A stretch of DNA of 61,082 nucleotides from an uncultured Flavobacteriales bacterium (GTDB lineage: Bacteria > Bacteroidota > Bacteroidia > Flavobacteriales_D > Parvicellaceae), in the NCBI GenBank assembly GCA_938075455.1, contig CALJHN010000012.1, positions 1 through 61,082 on the forward strand, in the 5' to 3' direction. Below are positions 17,078 through 27,158 of this stretch, piece after piece (the first letter of the stretch is position 1; the number at the start of each line of letters is the position of its first letter). Below the pieces are notes generated by a model. It was not told the DNA's origin. It did not search any database and saw only the letters and a list, made by a program, of their open reading frames with translations. Both the position numbers and the translations under genes were made by a program.

Positions 17078-18058
17078 TTAACTAACGTAAAGACTTGACT
17101 TCACAGCATCAATAATTCTTTTAACGCTTGGAAGAGCTTCATCAATTAACACTTTAGAAAATGCAAAAGGTGTATCAGCTTGCATAACCCTCATTACAGG
17201 AGAGTCTAAGTAATCAAAGGCATGTCTTTGTAGGTGGTAAGCAATTTCACCAGATATTGAGGCAAGTGGCCAGCTTTCTTCAACAACTACACATCTGTTG
17301 GTTTTCTTTACAGAACTAACAATCGCTTCATAGTCAATTGGTCTAACAGATCTTAGGTCAATTATTTCGCAAGAAACACCATCCTTAGCAAGTTCATCTG
17401 CTGCTTGATAAGCAACTTTTAAAATTTTACCAAAGGAAACTATTGTTACGTGTTCACCTTTTCTTTTGATGTCTGCTTTCCCAATGGGCACTAAATATTC
17501 ACCTTCAGGAATTTCACCTTTATCACCATACATTTTTTCAGATTCCATTATAAGAACAGGGTCATTGTCTCTAATCGCAGATTTTAAAAGACCTTTCGCA
17601 TCGTATGGATTTGAAGGAGTAACTACTTTAAGTCCAGGAACATGAGCATAAAAAGACTCAAAGCTTTGGGAATGAGTTGCAGCTAATTGACCTGCTGGAC
17701 CATTTCCTCCTCTGAAAACTATTGGACATGAATATTGTCCTCCACTCATCTGAAGGATCTTTGCTGCACTATTAATTATTTGATCTGAAGCAAGGAGTGC
17801 GAAATTCCAAGTCATAAATTCTACAATTGGTCTAAGACCATTCATGGCTGCTCCAACTGCAATTCCAGCAAATCCAAGTTCAGCAATTGGAGTATCAATA
17901 ACTCTCTTAGCGCCAAACTCGTCCAACATACCTTGGGAAACTTTATACGCTCCGTTGTACTCAGCAACTTCTTCACCCATAAGAAAGACTGTTTCGTCTT
18001 TTCTCATTTCCTCTACCATTGCTTCTCTAAGAGCCTCTCTATATTGAACTGTTCTCAT
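17078..18058 (-). CDS. pdhB: Pyruvate dehydrogenase E1 component, beta subunit
   Basis: 326 residues. It is the beta half of the thiamine-diphosphate E1 of an alpha2beta2-type 2-oxoacid dehydrogenase. The N-terminal REALREAMVEEMRKD, MGEEVAEYNGAYKVS (with the ThDP-contacting Glu) and DTPIAELGFAGIAVGAAMNG are typical of PdhB. A pyruvate rather than branched-chain substrate is my reading from the close PdhB match. The alpha subunit and E2/E3 genes are not here, so pdhB stands alone. It is divergent from etfBA across a 181-base gap. Confidence 0.9.
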   Translation of the reverse strand: MRTVQYREALREAMVEEMRKDETVFLMGEEVAEYNGAYKVSQGMLDEFGAKRVIDTPIAELGFAGIAVGAAMNGLRPIVEFMTWNFALLASDQIINSAAKILQMSGGQYSCPIVFRGGNGPAGQLAATHSQSFESFYAHVPGLKVVTPSNPYDAKGLLKSAIRDNDPVLIMESEKMYGDKGEIPEGEYLVPIGKADIKRKGEHVTIVSFGKILKVAYQAADELAKDGVSCEIIDLRSVRPIDYEAIVSSVKKTNRCVVVEESWPLASISGEIAYHLQRHAFDYLDSPVMRVMQADTPFAFSKVLIDEALPSVKRIIDAVKSSLYVS

Positions 18059-18072
18059 ATTGTAAATTTGGC

Positions 18073-18080
18073 CAAAAGTA
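18073..18080 (-). promoter_or_regulatory. -7 element (TACTTTTG) for pdhB
   Basis: On the minus strand TACTTTTG matches TAnnTTTG and ends 14 bases before the pdhB ATG. The -33 region is AT-rich without a clear TTTG. Confidence 0.45.
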
Positions 18081-18239
18081 AATCATAAATAAGACATTTT
18101 AAATTAAATTAATATTTTTTTGAAAAATTATTTCAAAAACTCTTGTCTAGATAAATTTTATTATGATTTAACAATATTAAACAGATGATTTTAAATGTTC
18201 TAGATAGAATTATTTAACTTTATTGAAAATTCCTTTTAA

Positions 18240-18980
18240 ATGAAAATATTAGTATGTATTAGTAAAGTTCCAGATACTACAAGCAAAATAAATTTTGTGG
18301 ATAACAATACAAAATTTGATGAAAATGGAGTACAGTATATTGTAAATCCTTACGACGAATGGTATGCTCTTGTTCGGGCTTTGGAGTTAGTGGAGGCTAG
18401 TGGTGGAACTGTAACCACAATAACAGTTGGAACTTCTTCAGATGACCCTACCATAAGAAAGGCACTTGCTATTGGAGCAAATGATGCAGTTAGAATTGAT
18501 GGAGAGCCAACTGATTCATTCTTTGTTGCTAAACAAATCTTTGAATATGCAAAAAATGAAAATTTTGATATTGTAATGACTGGAAAAGAAACTATCAATT
18601 ATAATGGGGCTCAAATTGGTGGAATGCTAGCAGAATTACTTGACATGCCTTTTGTCTCTTTGGCAAATAAATTAGATGTTAGTGGTACTCAAGCAACTCT
18701 CGAAAGAGATGTTCAAGGGGGAATTGAGGTTGTTGAAGTTGATTTTCCATTCGTATTAAGCGCATCAAAAGGAATGGCAGAACAAAGAATTCCTAACATG
18801 AGAGGAATTATGGCGGCTCGAACAAAACCTTTAAATGTTGTTGCACCTACTGATCATAACAAATTGACTTCAGTAGTTAAATTTGAATTGCCTGCCCCAA
18901 AAACAGGTTGTAAATATTTAGATCCGGAAAGTATGGATGAATTAGTAGAGTTATTACACAATGAAACAAAAGTTATTTAA
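18240..18980 (+). CDS. etfB: Electron transfer flavoprotein subunit beta
   Basis: 246 residues. EtfB, with EtfA, carries electrons from acyl-CoA dehydrogenases towards the quinone pool. The KILVCISKVPDTTSKI start, VNPYDEWYALVRALEL, IGANDAVRIDG and the ETF-beta signature region (VEVDFPFVLSASKGMAEQRIPNMRGIM, split across the C-terminal third) are present. It lies 2 bases before etfA and is the first gene of an etf-DUF151-nupC-thyA-folA run. Confidence 0.96.
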   Translation: MKILVCISKVPDTTSKINFVDNNTKFDENGVQYIVNPYDEWYALVRALELVEASGGTVTTITVGTSSDDPTIRKALAIGANDAVRIDGEPTDSFFVAKQIFEYAKNENFDIVMTGKETINYNGAQIGGMLAELLDMPFVSLANKLDVSGTQATLERDVQGGIEVVEVDFPFVLSASKGMAEQRIPNMRGIMAARTKPLNVVAPTDHNKLTSVVKFELPAPKTGCKYLDPESMDELVELLHNETKVI

Positions 18981-18982
18981 TT

Positions 18983-19930
18983 ATGTCAGTATTAGTATTT
19001 GTTGAAATTAAAAATAAATTAAGTAAGGCTGCCAAGGAAGTCATTACTTACGGAAAGAATTTAGGCGAAGTTAATGTAGTTACCTACGGAAATGCAAATA
19101 ACGAGGTTCTTTTGGAAATGGGAGATTATGGTGCTAAGAATATTTTAGTCTACAGAAAGATTAATGAACCCAATGACCAAGTTATATCTAAACTTATCTT
19201 AAAAGCAGTAGATAAGCTTGATGCAGAATTTATTCTACTTTCTCAAGACCAAACAGGAAAATCTATTGGACCAAGGGTTGCTGCAAAATTAGAAGCAGGA
19301 CATATTTCAGGAGCCATTTCTTTTCCTGAAGTATCAGATAATTTCACAGTAAAAACTAATGTCTATTCTGGAAAAGCAATTGCATACGTCTGCGTGCACT
19401 CAGATAAAAAAGTTATTTCTATACTTCCAAACTCGATTCAACCGGTAGAAAATAAAGTAGATGCATCTATTTCAGAATTTGAGGAGGATTTAGGAAATGG
19501 AAGAATTAAAACTGTGGATTTAAAACCACTAGGAGACGGTATACCATTACCTGAAGCAGAATTAGTAGTTTCTGCTGGAAGAGGGTTGAAAGGTCCTGAG
19601 AACTGGGGAATAGTTGAAGATTTAGCTAAATCATTAGGTGCAACTACTGCATGTTCTAGACCGGTCGCAGATATTGGATGGAGACCTCATCATGAACATG
19701 TAGGCCAAACAGGTGTTGCTATAAGACCAAACCTTTACATTGCAGCAGGTATTTCAGGAGCTATTCAACATTTAGCTGGTGTCAATGGAAGTAAGGTTAT
19801 TGTTGTTATTAATACTGACCCCGAAGCTCCATTTTTTAAGGCTGCAGATTACGGTGTAGTTGGAGATGCATTTGAAGTGTTGCCAAAACTAACATCCGCA
19901 ATCAATAATTTTAAAGCTTCACAAAGATAA
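18983..19930 (+). CDS. etfA: Electron transfer flavoprotein subunit alpha
   Basis: 315 residues. It has an N-terminal alpha/beta domain followed by the FAD-binding C-terminal domain, with VSAGRGLKGPENW, GATTACSRPVADIGWRPHHEHVGQTG and LYIAAGISGAIQHLAG, the classical EtfA FAD motif. It works as a heterodimer with EtfB, 2 bases upstream. The two are followed after 63 bases by the DUF151 gene. Confidence 0.97.
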   Translation: MSVLVFVEIKNKLSKAAKEVITYGKNLGEVNVVTYGNANNEVLLEMGDYGAKNILVYRKINEPNDQVISKLILKAVDKLDAEFILLSQDQTGKSIGPRVAAKLEAGHISGAISFPEVSDNFTVKTNVYSGKAIAYVCVHSDKKVISILPNSIQPVENKVDASISEFEEDLGNGRIKTVDLKPLGDGIPLPEAELVVSAGRGLKGPENWGIVEDLAKSLGATTACSRPVADIGWRPHHEHVGQTGVAIRPNLYIAAGISGAIQHLAGVNGSKVIVVINTDPEAPFFKAADYGVVGDAFEVLPKLTSAINNFKASQR

Positions 19931-19993
19931 ATTCTTAATATTTAGTTATCTTTATATTTAACCCTAAAATGTAGGTTTATATTTATATCACCT

Positions 19994-20587
19994 ATGGAGA
20001 AAATCAAGTTAGATATTGCTGGATTGTCCTACAGTCAAACTCAGTCCGGAGCTTATGCATTAGTTCTTTCCGAAGTGATTGGCAAAAGAAGATTACCAAT
20101 TATAATTGGTGGTTTTGAAGCTCAAGCTATAGCAATAGAGTTAGAAAAAATGACACCAAGTAGACCTTTAACTCATGATTTGTTTAAAAATTTTTCCGAT
20201 CATTTTAATATAAACTTAGTAGAAGTAATTATTTACAATTTAGTGGAAGGAATTTTTTTTGCAAAACTAATTTGTGAGCAAGATGGAAAAGAAGTGGAAA
20301 TTGATTCTAGAACTTCGGATGCTATTGCTTTAGCTGTTAGATTTGAATGTCCTATTTATACTTTTGAATTTGTCTTAAGTTCTGCGGGTATTATTTTAGA
20401 TGATGATGATGCGGAAGATTTAGATGATATTAATTCTGAGATAAACTTAGAAGAAATCACTAAAAACCCTACTGAAAGAATGAGTCTTAAAGAACTCAAA
20501 AATCATCTAAAAAAATCAATTGATAATGAAGATTACGAAGCAGCTTCAAGATTTAGAGATGAAATTAATAAAAGAAAAGAAAACTAA
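19994..20587 (+). CDS. DUF151 bifunctional nuclease with UvrB/UvrC motif
   Basis: 197 residues. Residues 1-135 form the DUF151 (bifunctional nuclease, BFN) domain, with LPIIIGGFEAQAIAIEL, RPLTHDL and IDSRTSDAIALAVRFECPIY. An acidic linker (DDDDAEDLDDINSE) leads to a C-terminal UVR motif, about residues 160-197 (LKNHLKKSIDNEDYEAASRF). Plant BFN proteins have DNase/RNase activity; the bacterial role is unproven. The UVR motif suggests contact with UvrB- or Clp-type partners. Its last 29 bases overlap the next gene in another frame. Confidence 0.9.
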   Translation: MEKIKLDIAGLSYSQTQSGAYALVLSEVIGKRRLPIIIGGFEAQAIAIELEKMTPSRPLTHDLFKNFSDHFNINLVEVIIYNLVEGIFFAKLICEQDGKEVEIDSRTSDAIALAVRFECPIYTFEFVLSSAGIILDDDDAEDLDDINSEINLEEITKNPTERMSLKELKNHLKKSIDNEDYEAASRFRDEINKRKEN

Positions 20588-21065
20588 ATTTTTCAAATCA
20601 CTAATTTTTTATTTGACTTTTAACCTTTTATTCATAGGTTGCTCAAAATCAGTTGAAAACAAATTAATTGGAGATTGGCAGATTGATTATATAGAGTTTA
20701 ACGACCAAAATCTCTCAACTGTTCCAGTTGATGAAAAGTATATTATGAAATTGGCAATAGAAAACAACAAAAAACAGTTTTCAATTGATGGTGTCAAAGG
20801 GTCTTGGTTACTAGATGATTCTATATTGTTATTTGAAAATATTCCAGAATCAAAAACTCACATTGACTCTATGTTTGTTGTCAATGACATAAATGGAAAT
20901 TCTACTATTGTTCTTCAAAACGGAGATCAAAAAATTGCTACAATTAAAGAGGGATTCGTTGTTCCGGAAAAAGTAAAATATAAAATGAAAATTATTTCTG
21001 TTAACTTAGACCAATTAATCCTTCAAATTGATGGAGATTTTCATACCTATAATAAAGTAAATTAA
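20559..21065 (+). CDS. Lipocalin-like lipoprotein
   Basis: 168 residues from ATG 20559. The open frame reaches back to 20520, but the later ATG gives a normal signal peptide. The basic stretch KLIKEKKTK and a hydrophobic core lead to a lipobox LFIGC, with Cys28 as the lipidation site. The mature part begins with KLIGDWQIDYIEF and has alternating beta strands, as in small lipocalin-like domains of Bacteroidota. No catalytic residues are evident and no function can be assigned. It overlaps the DUF151 gene by 29 bases and ends 4 bases before nupC, so it is in the operon. Confidence 0.7.
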   Translation: MKLIKEKKTKFFKSLIFYLTFNLLFIGCSKSVENKLIGDWQIDYIEFNDQNLSTVPVDEKYIMKLAIENNKKQFSIDGVKGSWLLDDSILLFENIPESKTHIDSMFVVNDINGNSTIVLQNGDQKIATIKEGFVVPEKVKYKMKIISVNLDQLILQIDGDFHTYNKVN

Positions 21066-21069
21066 TATT

Positions 21070-22383
21070 TTGGACATTTCTTTTGTTTCTATTTTAAGAG
21101 GTATAATTGGCATTGCAGTTGTTGTTTCAATAGCCTTTTTATTTAGTGAGAAAAAGTCGAAAATACCTTGGAAAATAGTTGGCATTGGACTTTTGTTTCA
21201 AATTGTTTTAGCATTTTTAATTTTAAATCCTTTTGGGGTTTCTTTTCTTGAATATTTCAGATTAGGTTTTCAACTTTTAGGAAAGATGTTTGTTGCTATT
21301 CTAGATTTTAGCAAAGCTGGAGCTGACTTTCTTTTCGGATCTTTTTTAGATACAGAAAAACATGGGTTTCTTTTTGCCTTTCAAGTATTACCTACCATTA
21401 TCTTTTTTTCAGCATTAACAAGCTTGTTGTTTTATTTGGGGGTAATCCAAAAAATAGTTTATTATTTTGCTTTGATTATGATCAAAGTTTTAAACCTTTC
21501 AGGGGCTGAAAGTCTTTCAGTTGCGGGAAATATTTTTTTAGGGCAAACAGAATCTCCATTAATGATTAAAGCTTATTTAGCTAAAATGTCAAGGTCTGAA
21601 TTGCTTTTAGTGATGACTGGTGGAATGGCAACATTGGCGGGTGGAGTCCTTGCGGCCTACATTGCTTTTTTAGGTGGAGACGATCCTAGCGAAAGATTAA
21701 TATTTGCTAAGCATTTATTGGCAGCCTCTTTTATGGCAGCCCCTGGAGCTGTAATAATATCTAAAATTTTAATTCCCCAAACCCAAGAAATTGAAACAAA
21801 TGTTGAGGTTTCTAAAGAAAAAATAGGTAGTAATGTTTTAGATGCTATTTCAAATGGTACCGTTGAAGGATTAAAACTGGCAGTGAATGTTGCATCCATG
21901 CTTTTAGTCTTTATAGCGTTTCTTGCAATGGGTAATTTTATACTTTTAAAAGTAGGCTCTTTTACAGGACTAAATTCTGTTATTTATAATTTTAGTAATG
22001 GTCAATTTTCTGAACTTTCACTTCAAGTTATATTGGGCTATATTTTTGCCCCCTTAATGTGGCTCTTAGGAGTTTGTAGTGAGGATATCACTATTGTTGG
22101 AAGATTAATTGGCGAAAAATTAATTATGACGGAGTTTATTGGGTATATAAGCCTTGGAGATTTAAAATCTGCAGGATCTTTTGCACAAGAAAAGTCCATA
22201 ACAATGGCTACTTATATGCTATGTGGTTTTGCAAACTTTGCTTCAATTGGCATCCAAATTGGAGGAATTGGTTCTTTAGCTCCTAGTAAAAGAAAGCTAC
22301 TTTCCGAATTAGGAATGAAGGCTTTATTGGCAGGAACATTAGCGTCTCTTTTATCTGCTACAATTGTTGGGATGACTTATTAA
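21070..22383 (+). CDS. nupC: NupC-type concentrative nucleoside transporter
   Basis: 437 residues from a TTG start 4 bases after the previous stop; no ATG fits better. It has about ten hydrophobic segments. The CNT family motifs AGNIFLGQTESPLMIKAYL and the later CGFANFASIGIQIGGIG (nucleoside- and Na+-binding hairpins) are clear. It imports nucleosides with Na+ or H+. Its place just before thyA and folA suggests nucleoside salvage feeding the thymidylate branch. Confidence 0.93.
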   Translation: MDISFVSILRGIIGIAVVVSIAFLFSEKKSKIPWKIVGIGLLFQIVLAFLILNPFGVSFLEYFRLGFQLLGKMFVAILDFSKAGADFLFGSFLDTEKHGFLFAFQVLPTIIFFSALTSLLFYLGVIQKIVYYFALIMIKVLNLSGAESLSVAGNIFLGQTESPLMIKAYLAKMSRSELLLVMTGGMATLAGGVLAAYIAFLGGDDPSERLIFAKHLLAASFMAAPGAVIISKILIPQTQEIETNVEVSKEKIGSNVLDAISNGTVEGLKLAVNVASMLLVFIAFLAMGNFILLKVGSFTGLNSVIYNFSNGQFSELSLQVILGYIFAPLMWLLGVCSEDITIVGRLIGEKLIMTEFIGYISLGDLKSAGSFAQEKSITMATYMLCGFANFASIGIQIGGIGSLAPSKRKLLSELGMKALLAGTLASLLSATIVGMTY

Positions 22384-22459
22384 CTTTTCGTTGATAAGTT
22401 TTTAAATCATTTCTTATTTTTTGAATAAATACATTCTATTTTTAAAGCGTAAAATCTTT

Positions 22460-23284
22460 ATGAAACAATACCATAAATTATTATCGCATATTCTTGAAAA
22501 GGGTGTTCAAAAAGGAGATAGAACTGGAACAGGAACTTTAAGTACATTTGGATATCAAATGAGATTTGATCTTTCAGATGGCTTTCCGCTACTAACCACA
22601 AAAAAGCTTCATCTAAAATCTATAATTCACGAATTACTTTGGTTTATCAAGGGTGAAACAAACACCAAATATTTAAAAGAAAATAATGTTAAAATATGGG
22701 ACGCTTGGTCTGATGAAAATGGAGATTTAGGTCCGATTTATGGTCATCAATGGAGAAACTGGAACTCCGATGGAGTAGATCAAATTAGTATTTTAATTGA
22801 TCAAATCAAAAATAACCCTAATAGCAGACGAATGATTGTATCTGCATGGAATCCAAGTGTTTTACCTGATACTTCTAAGAGTTTCTCTAAAAATGTTTCT
22901 AACGGTAAAGCTGCTTTGCCACCTTGTCATGCTTTTTTTCAATTTTATGTGTCTGAAGGAAAATTATCTTGTCAATTATACCAAAGAAGTGCAGATACTT
23001 TTCTTGGTGTTCCATTTAACATAGCATCTTACGCTTTATTTACCATGATGATTGCTCAAGTAACTAATTTAGAGGTTGGAGATTTTATTCACACATTTGG
23101 TGACGTTCATTTGTATAATAATCATTTAGAACAAGCAAAAGAACAATTATCCAGAGATTTTCGTAGCCTTCCCACATTAAAGATTAATTCTAAAATAACA
23201 GATATTAATGAATTTAAGTATGAAGATTTTCAGTTAATCAATTATAATCCACATCCACATATAAAAGCAGCTGTTTCCGTATGA
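22460..23284 (+). CDS. thyA: Thymidylate synthase
   Basis: 274 residues from ATG 22460 ([15 protein letters not shown]). The longer frame from 22421 adds 13 basic residues not seen in the family. It methylates dUMP to dTMP using 5,10-methylene-THF and releases dihydrofolate. [11 protein letters not shown], the [12 protein letters not shown] active-site Cys motif, [18 protein letters not shown] and the [12 protein letters not shown] segment identify it. An insertion of about ten residues before the active-site Cys is typical of many non-E. coli enzymes. It overlaps folA by 4 bases. Confidence 0.97.
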   Translation: MKQYHKLLSHILEKGVQKGDRTGTGTLSTFGYQMRFDLSDGFPLLTTKKLHLKSIIHELLWFIKGETNTKYLKENNVKIWDAWSDENGDLGPIYGHQWRNWNSDGVDQISILIDQIKNNPNSRRMIVSAWNPSVLPDTSKSFSKNVSNGKAALPPCHAFFQFYVSEGKLSCQLYQRSADTFLGVPFNIASYALFTMMIAQVTNLEVGDFIHTFGDVHLYNNHLEQAKEQLSRDFRSLPTLKINSKITDINEFKYEDFQLINYNPHPHIKAAVSV

Positions 23285-23790
23285 TTATTTCAATAATAGT
23301 GGCTATCAGTAAAAATCAGGTTATTGGAAAAAATAATCAATTAATTTGGCACCTACCAAAAGACATGAAATTTTTCATGGATACAACTATGGATACTGTT
23401 GTAATAATGGGAAGAAAGAATTATGAAAGTATTCCCAAAAAATATAGGCCGTTAAAAAACAGGAAAAATGTTATTATTACAAGAAATAAGTCATATGAAG
23501 CAGAGGGTTGTACTGTAGTCAATAGCATTGATGAAAGTTTAAAGGTTCTCAATAATATTGAAAATAGCGAGGTTTTTGTAATTGGAGGTGGTGAAATTTA
23601 TAAAAAATTCTTAGAAAAAGAATTGGTAGATAGAATGTATGTAACCCATATTGACGAATATTTTGATGGTGATACTTTTTTCCCAGACATTAATTACGAA
23701 TCATGGAAATTTTCTAAAATTCTTGACCATAGCAAAGACGAGATTAACCCTCATGACTTTAAAATAATGGTATACGATAAATTAAATTAG
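23281..23790 (+). CDS. folA: Dihydrofolate reductase
   Basis: 169 residues. It regenerates tetrahydrofolate from the dihydrofolate made by ThyA, which fits its 4-base overlap with thyA. The N-terminal [28 protein letters not shown] (substrate-binding), [13 protein letters not shown] and [10 protein letters not shown] (NADPH-binding) are clear. It converges on clpX, and the two coding regions overlap by 4 bases. Confidence 0.97.
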   Translation: MIISIIVAISKNQVIGKNNQLIWHLPKDMKFFMDTTMDTVVIMGRKNYESIPKKYRPLKNRKNVIITRNKSYEAEGCTVVNSIDESLKVLNNIENSEVFVIGGGEIYKKFLEKELVDRMYVTHIDEYFDGDTFFPDINYESWKFSKILDHSKDEINPHDFKIMVYDKLN

Positions 23791-25025
23791 GCTACTTTAA
23801 GTTTGCTAATTTTTGATTTTGAAAACTGTTTTTCAGCATAGGATAAATCAATAACCAATTCTTTAATTTTTTGATCTGGAGCGTTAAACATTGAATCAGT
23901 TAGGATAGCTTCGCATATTGATCTTAACCCTCTAGCACCTAAATTCAAAAGAATTGCTTTTTGAACAATAAAATCTAAAACTTCTTTCTTTATAATTAAA
24001 TTTATTTCATCCATCTCAAATAATTTGACATACTGTTTGGTAAGCGCATTTTTTGGTTCTGTTAAAATACTCAATAAAGTTTCTTCACTAAGGGGGTGGA
24101 GATAGGTTAGAACAGGAAATCTTCCAATAAGTTCTGGGATTAATCCATATTTTTTGACATCAAGTTGATTGACATTGGATAGTATTTTTTCATCGTTAAA
24201 ATTCGCATCAGATAAGGTATTAAATCCAATAGACTGACTTTTCACCCTTCTTTCAATTATTTTAGAAATTCCGTCAAAAGCTCCACCGCAGATGAAAAGT
24301 ATATTTTTGGTGTCGATTTGAATCATTTTTTGTTCAGGATGCTTTCTGCCACCTTGAGGTGGAACATTTACTATTGTACCTTCTAAAAGCTTAAGCATAG
24401 CTTGTTGTACACCTTCACCAGAAACATCTCTTGTAATCGAAGGATTGTCACTTTTTCTGGCAACTTTATCTATTTCATCTATAAAAACTATGCCTCTTTC
24501 TGCAGCTTCAACATTGTAGTCTGCGGCTTGCAATAGTCTTGAAAGAATACTTTCAACATCTTCACCAACATAGCCTGCTTCAGTTAGAACTGTAGCATCT
24601 GCTATACAAAATGGTACTTTTAAAAGATTAGCTATTGTTTTCGCAAGTAGTGTCTTTCCAGTTCCAGTTTCACCAATCATAATAATATTGGATTTTTCAA
24701 TCTCAATATTGTCATTGGTTTTATTTTTTTGCGTTAGTCTCTTGTAGTGATTGTAGACAGCTACCGACAATACTTTCTTAGCTTCATCTTGACCAATGAC
24801 ATGCAACCCTAAATTTTCTACAATTTCTTTTGGTGTAAGAAGTTTAAGAGTGTTTTCAATTTCATTTTTTGATTTTATTCCACCTTCTTCCTTTACTATT
24901 AAATGAGCTTGGATTATACAAGAATCGCATATATGACCTGTAATACCAGCTATAAGTATATTTACCTCTTTCTTCTCTCTACTACAAAATGAACATCTTA
25001 TACTTTCTTCTGAAGTCTTTGACAT
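23787..25025 (-). CDS. clpX: ATP-dependent Clp protease ATP-binding subunit ClpX
   Basis: 412 residues. It has an N-terminal zinc-binding domain (Cys11, Cys14, Cys33, Cys36), then an AAA+ core with Walker A GETGTGKT (118-125), [11 protein letters not shown], Walker [10 protein letters not shown] and the sensor region. ClpX unfolds tagged substrates and feeds them to ClpP. The ClpP-binding loop is in the usual place but reads differently from the IGF of E. coli and should be checked by alignment. It starts 3 bases after clpP. Confidence 0.97.
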   Translation of the reverse strand: MSKTSEESIRCSFCSREKKEVNILIAGITGHICDSCIIQAHLIVKEEGGIKSKNEIENTLKLLTPKEIVENLGLHVIGQDEAKKVLSVAVYNHYKRLTQKNKTNDNIEIEKSNIIMIGETGTGKTLLAKTIANLLKVPFCIADATVLTEAGYVGEDVESILSRLLQAADYNVEAAERGIVFIDEIDKVARKSDNPSITRDVSGEGVQQAMLKLLEGTIVNVPPQGGRKHPEQKMIQIDTKNILFICGGAFDGISKIIERRVKSQSIGFNTLSDANFNDEKILSNVNQLDVKKYGLIPELIGRFPVLTYLHPLSEETLLSILTEPKNALTKQYVKLFEMDEINLIIKKEVLDFIVQKAILLNLGARGLRSICEAILTDSMFNAPDQKIKELVIDLSYAEKQFSKSKISKLKVA

Positions 25026-25028
25026 AGT

Positions 25029-25712
25029 TTATTTTCTAGTTAATACTTCATCAATCATCCCATAATCTTTTGCTTCTTGAGATGTCATCCAGTAGTCTCT
25101 ATCACTATCTTTCCATACTGATTCGTAATCTTTTTTAGTATGATGAGAGATAATATCGTAAAGTTCTTTCTTTAACTTTTGTATTTCTCTAGCTGTAATT
25201 TCTATGTCTGAAGCTTGGCCTTGAGCACCTCCCAATGGTTGGTGAATCATTACTCTTGAGTGTTTTAGCCCAGTTCTTTTTCCCTCTTCTCCTGCACATA
25301 GTAATACAGCTCCCATAGACGCTGCCATACCAATACATATGGTAGAAATATCTGGTTTTATATATTGCATGGTGTCATAGATTCCAAGACCAGCGTAAAC
25401 TGAACCACCTGGTGAATTTATATATATTTGAATATCTCTTTTAGAATCAATAGACTCTAAAAAAAGCAACTGTGCAGTAATAATATTAGCAACATAATCG
25501 TCTATTGCAGTTCCTAGAAAAATAATTCTATCCATCATTAATCTTGAAAAAACATCCATTACTGCTATATTCATCTGTCTTTCTTCAATAATATTTGGAG
25601 TCATTCCAACGGGGACATTCGGTAATATCGAACTATAACTATTCAATGTGGAACTGGATATTCCCATGTGTTTTGTTGCAAATTTTCTAAACTCTTCGCT
25701 ACTTTTATTCAT
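25029..25712 (-). CDS. clpP: ATP-dependent Clp protease proteolytic subunit ClpP
   Basis: 227 residues. It is a serine protease with catalytic Ser132 (GMAASMGA), His157 (RVMIHQPLGGAQG) and a later Asp in the DRDYWM segment. The INSPGGSVYAGLGIYD oxyanion/handle region is intact. The N-terminus is about 30 residues longer than in E. coli, probably a propeptide cleaved near the ILPNVPV region. It sits between tig and clpX on the same strand, a classical quality-control order. Confidence 0.97.
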   Translation of the reverse strand: MNKSSEEFRKFATKHMGISSSTLNSYSSILPNVPVGMTPNIIEERQMNIAVMDVFSRLMMDRIIFLGTAIDDYVANIITAQLLFLESIDSKRDIQIYINSPGGSVYAGLGIYDTMQYIKPDISTICIGMAASMGAVLLCAGEEGKRTGLKHSRVMIHQPLGGAQGQASDIEITAREIQKLKKELYDIISHHTKKDYESVWKDSDRDYWMTSQEAKDYGMIDEVLTRK

Positions 25713-25743
25713 AATATTATAATATTTCTCTAAAGTTAGAAAT

Positions 25744-27102
25744 TTATTGAGTTAGCTCTGCAACCTTTTTAGTAAAATCTTCATGAGCAATAAACTTATC
25801 GTTAATCTTCAAAGTATTTTTTAGATATTCCATTACTTTTTTATCATAGATCATATCGTTGATTTTTCTTGCTTCTTCGTTATTTGAAAGTACTTTTTGT
25901 GCTGTCTTTTTTAACTCAGCTTCTTCGGGAATCATCATTCCATATTGAACGTATTGATTGCCCATTAATTCCATGGTGAAATTCAATAATTCCTCCCCAT
26001 CTACTTTTAATTCTTGATCTTTAATAATAAAATTTTCAATTAATTGCCATTTTAGACTTTCTGCATATATATCATATTCCTTTTCTATGTCCTCTTTTTT
26101 CGCTTTTTTGTTGGAAGAAAGTATCCATTTTTTTAAAAAATTATCAGGTAACTTAATTTTTAGTTTTTTTATAAGGTTTGTAGAGATTTCATTTTTTAAA
26201 AGTCTATCTATATCTGCAACAAACATTTTATTTAAATCTTCATTTACTTTAGCTCTAAACTCTTGTTCATTCTTAGCTTCCCCAGCACCATATATTTTAT
26301 CAAAAAGTACTACATCAATATTTGCTGGCTCTAAAGTTTTAATTTCGTTAACAGTCATTAAAACATCATTTATATAATGTTTTGCTTTTTCTTTATCAAT
26401 TCCAAGCATCGCTGCCATATCTGCCTCTCCTCTTGAGATATTCTTAGGGTCTAGTTGGAAAGTGTCTGTAGGCTTACAACCAGTAAGTTTTTTCTTTGAT
26501 TTTTTGTCTGTAATAAATTCCAAAGACACTGTAGAACTTTGATTAAATCCATTAATAACTATATTTCCGCTCTGGTCTAATTCTTTAAAATTAGCCATAA
26601 TCATATCTCTCTCACCAGCTTTTTCTACACTAGTAAGTTTTCCGTATCTTCTAGCAAAGTCATCTACCTGTTTGTCAATTAGTGCTTCATTAATTTTTGG
26701 TTGGTATTTTGTATATTTTAATCTTCCAGGCAAATCAGGTAAAATTTCTGGCGCTAATCCCAATTCATACTTAAATTCAAAGTCAGAAGGTTGGTTCCAG
26801 TCTATTTTTATTTTTTCGTCTTCAATTGGAAGAGGATTCCCCAAAATATTAAGCTTATTTTCAGTTATGTGATCGTAAATAGACTTGTTGAGTAATTTAT
26901 CAATTTCCTCTGCTAAAATTGAAGGTCCGTATTTTTTCTTGATAATGCTTGTAGGAACGTGGCCTTTTCTAAAACCTGGAAGTTGCATTTGTTTCCTATG
27001 ATTTTTTAATGAAGACTCGTAAGGAGTTTTATAATCTTCGTTCGAAATTTTTACAGTAAGAACAGCATTCAGTGCATCAACTTTCTTTACGCTAACATCC
27101 AT
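25744..27102 (-). CDS. tig: Trigger factor
   Basis: 452 residues. It is a ribosome-bound chaperone with an N-terminal ribosome-docking domain that contains GFRKGHVPTSIIKKKYG (the GFRxGxxP signature, about residues 43-59), a divergent FKBP-like middle domain, and a helical C-terminal arm. The middle domain is poorly conserved, as in other Bacteroidota. It is followed by clpP after 31 bases. Upstream on the same strand lies tRNA-Leu, with a hairpin between them. Confidence 0.92.
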   Translation of the reverse strand: MDVSVKKVDALNAVLTVKISNEDYKTPYESSLKNHRKQMQLPGFRKGHVPTSIIKKKYGPSILAEEIDKLLNKSIYDHITENKLNILGNPLPIEDEKIKIDWNQPSDFEFKYELGLAPEILPDLPGRLKYTKYQPKINEALIDKQVDDFARRYGKLTSVEKAGERDMIMANFKELDQSGNIVINGFNQSSTVSLEFITDKKSKKKLTGCKPTDTFQLDPKNISRGEADMAAMLGIDKEKAKHYINDVLMTVNEIKTLEPANIDVVLFDKIYGAGEAKNEQEFRAKVNEDLNKMFVADIDRLLKNEISTNLIKKLKIKLPDNFLKKWILSSNKKAKKEDIEKEYDIYAESLKWQLIENFIIKDQELKVDGEELLNFTMELMGNQYVQYGMMIPEEAELKKTAQKVLSNNEEARKINDMIYDKKVMEYLKNTLKINDKFIAHEDFTKKVAELTQ

Positions 27103-27121
27103 GTTTTTTATTTAATATAAA

Positions 27122-27149
27122 AATGGCATAAAGCTATCTCTATGCCATT
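27122..27149 (-). terminator. Rho-independent terminator or attenuator between tRNA-Leu and tig
   Basis: A perfect 9-bp inverted repeat (AATGGCATA / TATGCCATT, loop of 10) is followed on the minus strand by TTTATATT. It lies 9 bases past the tRNA CCA end and 19 bases before the tig start. This fits termination after the tRNA, with possible read-through into tig. Confidence 0.65.
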
Positions 27150-27158
27150 AGGTTATTT

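Noticed and set aside
17060..17100. Hairpin AGTT-TTT-AACT between ald and pdhB as a terminator
   Set aside because: The stem is only 4 AT-rich pairs with no T-tract, too weak to support.
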